Positions 28,301-35,734 of a stretch of DNA of 35,734 nt are shown here, one piece after another; the first letter of the stretch is position 1, and each line of letters begins with the position of its first letter. The position numbers were made by a program, and so were the translations under genes. Source of the DNA: Symsagittifera roscoffensis (taxonomy: Eukaryota > Xenacoelomorpha > Acoela > Convolutidae); the NCBI RefSeq assembly GCF_963678635.1, contig NW_026971752.1, positions 1 through 35,734 of the forward strand, given 5' to 3'. The notes under the pieces are model-generated. The model was not told where the DNA came from. It saw only the letters and a list, made by a program, of their open reading frames with translations, and did not search any database.

Positions 28301-30220
28301 ACTGATCTCTTGAGCTGTCTGAGTACTGGTCAGTGGTTGACCTTCCATGTACTATCGAGCTCACAAGCTGGCTCAAAGTCGATCGACAATCCCGTTCAAT
28401 GTCACGAATCCGGGTGGCTATCGGTTCGCTCCCATTTGTCGGTAATAGTCAGCCTTCCAACCTCTCTGTCATTGTTTTATTCAGCAGCGCTATACTATTG
28501 ATACAGGTTGGACCAAGTTGGAGCGAACTAACAAATCCAATGCAACTGGATCACCATTTGGAAACACTTGTATCTCGGCAGCTGTTTCGACAGAAAAGTC
28601 GGGGTGTCCTGATATGAGATGCTTTAATGTGCTCTGTCCAGAAAGGAAAAATCATCATTAATATCCACCTAGTAAGCTTACTTCTCTTCTAATCGCTCCT
28701 AGAATTTCGTCTTTTGGCTGAAGCTATCGGCATTTTGGTGATTTCCACGTCTTCGAGGCTGTAAAATCATGTGATAGCCATCCAGGCGCGCAATACAGTG
28801 CCGACCTATTGGTTCGTCGAATGAGTTTTCAGCCAGGCTAGAGCTCGACTCTCTACGCGCAACTTGAAGAGAGCACTCCCTAAGTAGGCTCTGTACTTTT
28901 CCAAAAAATAGTATTTACTGTGTACATATCCGCTTTCGGCGCACCATATTTCAATTCAGTGTCGCTTAGGACTTTAATCCCACAAGCTATGGGTCGGATA
29001 AAAACCTTCCGTCCCATTCTTTTTCATACTGGATTATGCCTGTGATAGCGACTACCGATGCCTCTGAATTTAGAGCAAACATTCATTTCTCGGTCGGACT
29101 GCCGAGGACCAGAGCCTCGCAAAGTCTAATCTTCTCAATGCAGGTTTGGGCCTAGTCAGTCCAGTTGAACTCCCTACCCTTACTTCTCTTCAATTGCTGC
29201 ATTGAGTTTTTCTGGTTGGTATATCTTTTGATAAGTTCTCGGCAGTAAAATGTGAAACCGAGAAAACTCATCAATTGTGTGTTGTTCTTCGGTGCTATCC
29301 TTGTCAGCACTGCTTCAACTGACTTAGATTGTGGTCTGACTCCATATTTGTCAACAAGACCACACCGATATTTAATTGAGTCCCCCAGGATCTCCCAACT
29401 GTCGGATTTTACTTTCAGCCAGGCCTGTTTCATGCAAGCAAAGACCCATCCAGTATCTCCATGTGGTCCTCCAGGGTTATTGTCGCAATCACAACGTCAT
29501 CAACATAACATTATGAGGTTCACATTATTCTTAGTCACTTTCGTGAGTGCGTGGGCCATCAATAGTTGAACTTTAGCTTTCGCATTGCATAGTCCAAACG
29601 GCACCCTTTTCCAGTGGATTGGTCCCTGTTCATACGCAAAGCACGTTTTCTCTCGATTCTGTTTTCTGAGGAGCATTTGCCAGAACGCAGAGCCCACATC
29701 CAAAGTCTTTTATCTTTACTGCTTTCATGTAGCGGAAAACACAATAAAACCTAAGTTCCATCCTTCTTAGCCATGAATACGTCACAGGCCTACGGGAACT
29801 TCGACGGCTCAATCATGTCAATTTCCAATTACATCTCAGTTTCTTCCCTGCATTCTTCTGACTTATGTGGGGTCATTATCCTATATCCCTTCCAGTGAGG
29901 TACCGAACCCTTTTAAATCTCTATCTCATGTTCTACCAAATTGCAACAAATTATGTTGGTTCTTTTTTCGAGAAAATGTCTGCGCTCCAAGTCAACACTG
30001 CTTTAAGAGAAACCAGTTCCTTATCCAAAGTTTCGCCTTTCAGGTGTTCTCTCCCAGGTACGACTGGTCTGTTTTCCGCTAATTTTGTGTCAGTCGGCCG
30101 TAGAAGTTTGATCAACTAGACAGACCATCGTCTGTCTTTGATTTCATGGAAAACGCTTTTTGAAAAGATCTCAATTCATTTATTTTCTTCTGTATACACT
30201 CTTTTTGATTCTTCTCTCTA
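28073..30220. repeat. Older 2.15-kb copy A of the same RT-RNase H segment
   Basis: This segment matches B plus the flank right of C, with clearly more divergence (many substitutions and small indels) than B against C. Both A's left edge and the A/B boundary carry TGATTCTTCTCTCTA, which is doubled at 30206-30235, and may mark the original duplication breakpoint. Confidence 0.85.
28690..29815 (-). pseudogene. Reverse transcriptase-RNase H, segment A
   Basis: Pieces in order: RT start (about 29812-29715), motif A region LDVGSAFWQ (in 29703-29500), then the YVDD catalytic box on the minus strand at 29496-29507 in a shifted frame. Next come RT connection LVDKYGVRPQSKSVEAVL and MSFLGF (29433-29152), and RNase H pieces (about 29150-28740) including ALNSEASVVAI. 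A stretch of about 20 residues between KIKD and TLDVGSAFWQ is missing compared with typical gypsy RTs. Several stops are present. Confidence 0.85.
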
Positions 30221-30562
30221 TGATTCTTCTCTCTATCCAAGCCTCACTGTTTCCATTATACTAACAAGGCATGCATCGCAATCTCTGACACGTCGGAATC
30301 GGCAGTAAAATCCGACACGTTCCATCGAATGAAAAATGACTCCCAGGAAATATCTCATCTCCGGATGAACAGACGAACACGTCCCGTACTCCTTTTTTGC
30401 ATCAGTGAACTGAATCCTCGTTGCCATGCAGGGTTTCGGTTCAACACTGACCTCTTGAGCGGTCTGAGTACTGGTCAGTGATTGACCTTCCTTTTTCTAT
30501 CGAGTTCATAAGCTGGCTCAATGTCGATCGGCAATCCCGTTCAATGTCCCGAATTCGGGTGG

Positions 30563-30874
30563 CTATCGGTTTGTTCTACGTTTTTTTTCGGTAATAGTCA
30601 GCCTCTGAATGATCTCCATCCAATCATGATCCTGCCTTTCAACCTCTCTATCAAGTAGATGTCGGAGGTTTAGCATGACATCCGGTGCTACGCTCATTGT
30701 TTTATTCAGCAGCGCTATTGATACAGATTGGACCAAGTTAGAGCGAACTAACAAATCCAATGCAACCGGGTCACTATTTAGCAACACTCTTATCTCGGCA
30801 GCTGTTTCGACAGGAAATTCGGGGTGTCCTGACATGGGATGCCCTGACTTGGCAAGCCATCTGATGAGTGACAT
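30563..30874 (-). pseudogene. RNase H-integrase tether piece of segment B
   Basis: An open 103-residue stretch beginning MSLIRWLAKSGHPMSGHPEF and then predicted helical (VALDLLVRSNLVQSV, LLDREVERQDHDWMEIIQRL). It lies directly downstream of RNase H and matches the linker seen in this gypsy lineage. The plus-strand ORF 30675-30932 is antisense. Confidence 0.6.
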
Positions 30875-30954
30875 CTTGTCTAACGTGTCTTTGTCCAGAA
30901 AGGAAAAATCATCTTTAATATCCGCTTGGTAAGCTTGCTTCTCTTCTAAACGCT

Positions 30955-32074
30955 CTTAGAACTCCGTCTTTTGGCTGAAAGTATCGGCATTTTGGTAATT
31001 TCCACGTCTTCGTGGCTCTAAAATCATGTGATAGCCATCCAGCCCCGCAATACAGTGCCGACCTATTGGTTTGTCGAATAAGTTTTCAGCCAGGCTGGAG
31101 CTCGATTATCTACGCGCAACTTAAAAGGAGCACTCCCTAAGTAGGCTCTGTAATTTTCCAAAAAAAAGTAATTACTGCGAACATCTCCGCTTTCGGCGCA
31201 CCATATTTCATTTTAGTGTCGCTTAGGACTTTAATCCCACATGCTATTGGTCGGAGAAAAAACCTTCCGTCCCATCATTTTTCAAACTGGATTAGGCCTG
31301 AGATAGCGACTACCGATGCCTCTAAGTTTAGAGCAAACCTTCCTTTCTCGGTGGGCCTGCCGAGGACCAGAGCCTCGCAAAGTCTAATCTTCTCAATTGA
31401 GGCTTGGGCCTAGTCAGTCCAGTTGAACTCCCTACCCTTACTTCGCTTCAATTGCTGCATTGAGTATTTCTGGTCGGCATACCTTTTGATGAGTTCTCGG
31501 CAGTAAACCGAGAAAACTCATCAATTTTGTGTCGTTCTTCTGTGCTATCCTTGTCAGCACTGCTTCAACTGACTTAGAATGTGGTCTGACTCCATGTTTG
31601 TCTACAAGACCACCCAGATATTTAATTGAGTCCCTCAGGATCTCCCACTTGGCGGATTTTCCTTTCAGCCAGGCCTGTTTCATGCAAGTGAAGACTCATC
31701 CAGTATCTCCATTTGGTCCTCCAGGGTTATTATAACAATCACAACGTCATCATAATAACATTATGAGGTTCACATTATTCTTAGTCACATGCGTGAGTGC
31801 GTGGGCCATCAATCGTTGAAATTCAGCCGTCGCATTGCATAGTCCAAACGACAGCTTTTTCCAGTGGATTGGTCCCTGTTCACACGCAAAGCCCGTTTTC
31901 TCTCGATCTTGTTTTCTGAGGAGCATTTGCCAGAACACAGAGCCCACATCCAACGTCTTTTATCTTTACTGCTTTCATGTAGCGGAAAACACAACAGAAC
32001 CTAAGTTCCCTCCTTCTTCTTAGCCATGAATACGCCACAGGCCTACGGAAATTTCGACGGCTCATCATTTCCAT
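30955..32074 (-). pseudogene. Reverse transcriptase-RNase H, segment B
   Basis: Same layout as segment A. LDVGSVFWQ-type motif A lies in 31953-31750, and the catalytic box reads YYDD at 31746-31757 after a frame change. LVDKHGVRPHSKSVEAVL is in 31683-31438, and RNase H readings run to about 30960. It has the same RT deletion as segment A. The RNase H-integrase tether follows at 30874-30563. Confidence 0.85.
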
Positions 32075-32366
32075 TTACATCTCAGTATCTTCCATGCATG
32101 CTTCGGCAGTAAAATCCGACACGTTCCATCGAATGAAAAATGACTCCCAGGAATTATCTCATCTCCGGATGAACAGACGAACACGTCCCGTACTCCTTTT
32201 TTGCATCAGTGAACTGAATCCTCGTTGCCATGCAGGGTTTCGGTTCAACACTGACCTCTTGAGCGGTCTGAGTACTAGTCAGTGATTGACCTTCCTTTTT
32301 CTATCGAGTTCATAAGCTGGCTCAATGTCGATCGGCAATCCCGTTCAATGTCCCGAATTCGGGTGG

Positions 32367-32678
32367 CTATCGGTTTGTTCTACGTTTTTTTTCGGTAATA
32401 GTCAGCCTCTGAATGATCTCCATCCATTCATGATCCTGCCTTTCAACCTCTCTATCAAGTAGATGTCGGAGGTTTAGCATGACATCCGGTGCTACGCTCA
32501 TTGTTTTATTCAGCAGCGCTATTGATACAGATTGGACCAAGTTAGAGCGAACTAACAAATCCAATGCAACCGGGTCACTATTTAGCAACACTCTTATCTC
32601 GGCAGCTGTTTCGACAGGAAATTCGGGGTGTCCTGACATGGGATGCCCTGACTTGGCAAGCCATCTGATGAGTGACAT
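32367..32678 (-). pseudogene. RNase H-integrase tether piece of segment C
   Basis: Identical to the segment B piece except for one residue (DHEWMEI in place of DHDWMEI). The corresponding region of segment A (about 28617-28400) is broken by indels. Confidence 0.6.
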
Positions 32679-32759
32679 CTTGTCTAACGTGTCTTTGTCC
32701 AGAAAGGAAAAATCATCTTTAATATCCGCTTGGTAAGCTTGCTTCTCTTCTAAACGCTC

Positions 32760-33878
32760 TTAGAACTCCGTCTTTTGGCTGAAAGTATCGGCATTTTGGT
32801 AATTTCCACGTCTTCGTGGCTCTAAAATCATGTGATAGCCATCCAGCCCCGCAATACAGTGCCGACCTATTGGTTTGTCGAATAAGTTTTCAGCCAGGCT
32901 GGAGCTCGATTATCTACGCGCAACTTAAAAGGAGCACTCCCTAAGTAGGCTCTGTAATTTTCCAAAAAAAAGTAATTACTGCGAACATCTCCGCTTTCGG
33001 CGCACCATATTTCATTTTAGTGTCGCTTAGGACTTTAATCCCACAAGCTATTGGTCGGAGAAAAAACCTTCCGTCCCATCATTTTTCAAACTGGATTAGG
33101 CCTGAGATAGCGACTACCGATGCCTCTAAGTTTAGCGCAAACCTTCCTTTCTCGGTGGGCCTGCCGAGGACCAGAGCCTCGCAAAGTCTAATCTTCTCAA
33201 TTGAGGCTTGGGCCTAGTCAGTCCAGTTGAACTCCCTACCCTTACTTCACTTCAATTGCTGCATTGAGTATTTCTGGTCGGCATACCTTTTGATGAGTTC
33301 TCGGCAGTAAACCGAGAAAACTCATCAATTTTGTGTCGTTCTTCTGTGCTATCCTTGTCAGCACTGCTTCAACTGACTTAGAATGTGGTCTGACTCCATG
33401 TTTGTCTACAAGACCACCCAGATATTTAATTGAGTCCCTCAGGATCTCCCACTTGGCGGATTTTCCTTTCAGCCAGGCCTGTTTCATGCAAGTGAAGACT
33501 CATCCAGTATCTCCATTTGGTCCTCCAGGGTTATTATAACAATCACAACGTCATCATAATACCATTCTGAGGTTCACATTATTCTTAGTCACATGCGTGA
33601 GTGCGTGGGCCATCAATCGTTGAAATTCAGCCGTCGCATTGCATAGTCCAAACGACAGCCTTTTCCAGTGGATTGGTCCCTGTTCACACGCAAAGCCCGT
33701 TTTCTCTCGATCTTGTTTTCTGAGGAGCATTTGCCAGAACACAGAGCCCACATCCAACGTCTTTTATCTTTACTGCTTTCATGTAGCGGAAAACACAACA
33801 GAACCTAAGTTCCCTCCTTCTTCTTAGCCATGAATACGCCACAGGCCTACGGAAATTTCGACGGCTCATCATTTCCAT
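32760..33878 (-). pseudogene. Reverse transcriptase-RNase H, segment C
   Basis: Nearly identical to segment B: motif A at 33757-33554, YYDD at 33550-33561, connection at 33487-33242. The tether piece follows at 32678-32367. Confidence 0.85.
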
Positions 33879-34505
33879 TTACATCTCAGTATCTTCCATG
33901 CATGCTTCTGACTTATGAGGGGTCATTTTTCTAGATCCCATCCAGTGAGATACCGAGCCCTTTTATATCTCTATCTCATGTTCTACAAATTATGAGGTTA
34001 TTTTTTTCGAACGTCTGCTTTAAAAGAAACCAGTTACGTATCCAAAATTTTGCCTTTCAGGTGTTCTCTCCCAGATACGACTGGTTTGTATTCTGCTTCT
34101 TTTGTGTCTGTCGGTCTGAGAAATTTGATCAACTAGACAGACCATCGTCTGTCTCTGATTTCATGGAAAACGCTTTTTGAAAAGACCTCAATTCATTTAT
34201 TTTCTACTGTATACATTCTAGGTTGGCATGAAAGGGACAATCAGTTGTTTTAAACCCGTTCAAGTTCTCCAAACAGGGGTACTCTCTTTGTATCGTCACC
34301 GATAATGCTTGTCCATTCTGAGTGAGTGAGAAGCTCATTTTTTTGGGTTGGGGACTGAACATTCATGTCTGTTGTTACTGAGCTCATTTAAATTGATCAT
34401 CGTTAACGCCGCCTCTATAGCTTGATTTTGTTTAAACCTGACTTTCAGATCTGGAAATATGGCACCTTCGCCTTATTACTCAAGATCAAGATAACATGTT
34501 TCTTC

Positions 34506-34965
34506 TCATACTTCCTCTATAGGTCCTCGATTCGTATCAACCAGTCGTAAAGGTCGAGCGTCAGGTCCAAGCTGCCCACGAAGTCCCAAACTAGGAGTGG
34601 TTTTAACAACCAGAAAAATCATCCCGAGATGACTTCCTCCCAGTTGCAGAGAGATGATGGTAGTGAGATCCCAGTTGCAGAGAGATGATGGTAGTGAGAT
34701 CCCAGTTGCAGAGAGATAATGGTAGTGAGATCTCAGTTGCAGATGAGTTCTTACCGCCCAATAAATGGCGCCCTGATTGGCCACAGCCAGTCTGCTATTA
34801 GTCGATATCAAATCTTACCTGTTGAAGCACGTGTCGGTCCAGGTGCTCATGAGCATGACGATGATCACCGCTCCGGTGTTAAGTAGACCTTTCACTGAAA
34901 AATGTCAACCCTGCACGTCCAGAATGTGTGCTCCTAGATCGGCTTCATAGCCTATGTGGACTGCG
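34506..34965 (-). pseudogene. Retropepsin-type protease remnant
   Basis: The minus-strand reading gives GLLNTGAV at 34866-34889. The aspartic-protease active-site triad appears as Asn-Thr-Gly (34872-34880) where the family has Asp-Thr-Gly, a change that should abolish catalysis. A following ORF (34811-34506) contains ISLQLGG and a later LGLRGQLG, and is interrupted by a 31-bp minisatellite. A stop separates the active-site piece from this ORF. Confidence 0.6.
34648..34748. repeat. 31-bp minisatellite inside the protease remnant
   Basis: Three full copies and a partial copy of a 31-base unit beginning CCCAGTTGCAGAGAGATGAT. The first two are identical, the third has one substitution and the fourth is truncated. 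Because 31 is not a multiple of three, each copy shifts the frame, though the local ORF happens to remain open across it. Confidence 0.9.
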
Positions 34966-34979
34966 TTCATCTCGAGCAT

Positions 34980-35734
34980 GGCATTGTGTCCAATTCGATG
35001 TATATTAAGTTACTCTTGATCGATGAAGATCCGGTCTACTTGATCACTTGCATTGCACGCGTGACCTTTCGTAAAGATGTTTATGCATCCACATTAACCA
35101 GAATCGGGTATGCGCCGTAGACTTCTATATAATGTCAATCTGCTCTCATCAGTCTCGGCTAACCTGTTGTGAGTAACGCTCTCACAGCCCTAGAATCCAA
35201 TTAGGGATATTTTCCCTTAAGAAATCTGCATAGATAGCCAGGTGTACCAAAGTCATTTTTTCATGGCTTCCTCAAGTTCTTCGCCACCTGATGACCCGCG
35301 ACCGATATGTTCGTCATTATCTTACTGAGATGACATTTAACAGCAAGTCCCATTTCTTGAGTTCCTGGTTGTCTTCTTCCTTCACTGTCTTCTCTAGGGT
35401 GTCAAGTTTTTCGCGCAATTCTGTATTTTCCAGTTCAGACCCCCCTCATTGTTCAAAAACTTTTGTAGTTAAATCTTAAAGCACCTCCTGTAAGGTGGTT
35501 TGAGCCGCTAGGCCATAATTTACCTTGAGCGCACTAACTGGTTCATTGTCCAGGCTCGAGGCAATCGGGTCATCTGGGAAGGACTTCACGTTCTTAGTTG
35601 TGAAGGTAACTTGGGTCACTTATTTTTCCCCGACTTAGTTTCACTCATTAGGCGTGCTAGACTAGCCTTCACTCGTGAAAGAGCGTCTTCGTGGCCGAGA
35701 TTTTTTGTGCCCGCCTCTGCATCCCAAAACCGAG
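34980..35734 (-). pseudogene. Gag-like region of the retroelement, with coiled coil (partial)
   Basis: The minus-strand reading at about 35450-35330 gives a charged heptad-type stretch (ELENTELREKLDTLEKTVK), a likely coiled coil. About 35290-35200 gives a short piece containing FGTPGYLCRFLKG. Stops and frame changes separate the pieces, and no zinc knuckle was seen. Placement directly upstream of the protease remnant is the reason for calling it gag-like. Confidence 0.4.

Larger units (their letters stand above)
30299..32102. repeat. 1804-bp tandem duplication, copy B
   Basis: Bases 30299-32102 recur as 32103-33906 at a constant offset of 1804. About nine substitutions were counted, roughly 99.5% identity, with no indels. 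The junction shares only about two bases (TC). It covers the RT C-terminal part, RNase H and tether of the retroelement. Confidence 0.95.
32103..33906. repeat. 1804-bp tandem duplication, copy C
   Basis: This is the second copy of the 1804-bp unit. To its right, sequence continues as TGACTTATGAGGGG and matches the equivalent flank of the older copy A (29861 onward), so C's right side is the ancestral continuation. Confidence 0.95.
22190..35734 (-). mobile_element. Large decayed Ty3/gypsy-like element with tandem RT segment and 3' extension
   Basis: In minus-strand order the region shows a gag-like coiled-coil region (35734-34980), a retropepsin remnant (34960-34510), RT-RNase H segments C, B and A (33.9-28.7 kb), the RNase H-integrase tether, integrase (about 27.8-27.0 kb) and then about 4.8 kb of further coding-like sequence to about 22.2 kb. 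The shared family style of the pieces and their fixed order support one element. Frameshifts and stops occur in every domain. No LTR pair was found: the right end lies outside the window, and at the left end near 22184 I see no TG...CA boundary, so the limits are approximate. Confidence 0.72.

Overview
The window reads as repeat-rich, AT-rich DNA from an invertebrate-like eukaryote. It carries a Maverick/Polinton element, at least two lineages of decayed Ty3/gypsy-type retroelements, complex satellites and fold-back repeats. I see no bacterial operon signals, rRNA, tRNA or CRISPR. The host species cannot be named from sequence alone.

Bases 1-5336 hold the most intact part: a block of ten tightly packed or overlapping minus-strand genes from a Polinton. 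In transcription order (high to low coordinates) they are a 160-aa conserved protein, a possible DEDD-exonuclease-like protein, two small unknown proteins, a membrane protein, the FtsK/A32-type packaging ATPase, a small conserved protein, a 302-aa protein, the retroviral-type integrase and a probable minor-capsid/penton-like protein cut by the window edge. The DNA polymerase B, major capsid and protease genes are not in view and presumably lie left of base 1. The virion-type genes suggest an element able, at least ancestrally, to package its DNA.

Bases 5337-8576 are largely non-coding. They contain one unrecognised plus-strand ORF (5424-5774) and a striking ~140-bp imperfect palindrome (6041-6180).

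Bases 8577-19459 are a direct tandem duplication of a 5.44-kb unit, with copies about 99.5% alike. Each unit contains a GTGTA-rich repeat, a decayed minus-strand Ty3/gypsy pol fragment, a block of nested TTTGAGCGG/CGCTCAAA palindromes, a ~32-bp minisatellite, a ~160-bp fold-back palindrome and an array of ~0.26-0.39-kb satellite monomers. A third, older copy of the repeat part only (no gypsy fragment) follows at about 19580-22180, in the same order. This suggests a composite repeat unit rather than chance neighbours.

Bases ~22190-35734 look like one large, dead, minus-strand Ty3/gypsy-like element. In transcription order it has a coiled-coil gag-like region, a retropepsin remnant, an RT-RNase H segment present three times in tandem (one older 2.15-kb copy and two near-identical 1.80-kb copies), an integrase, and then about 4.8 kb of further coding-like sequence. 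That 3' extension contains an acidic region, a probable SGNH-hydrolase-like domain and several unrecognised pieces. Frameshifts, stops, a shared RT deletion and altered catalytic residues show it is not functional. The extra 3' domain is the most unusual biology in the window; the repeated tandem duplications at several scales are the most unusual structure, though the two youngest could be assembly artefacts.
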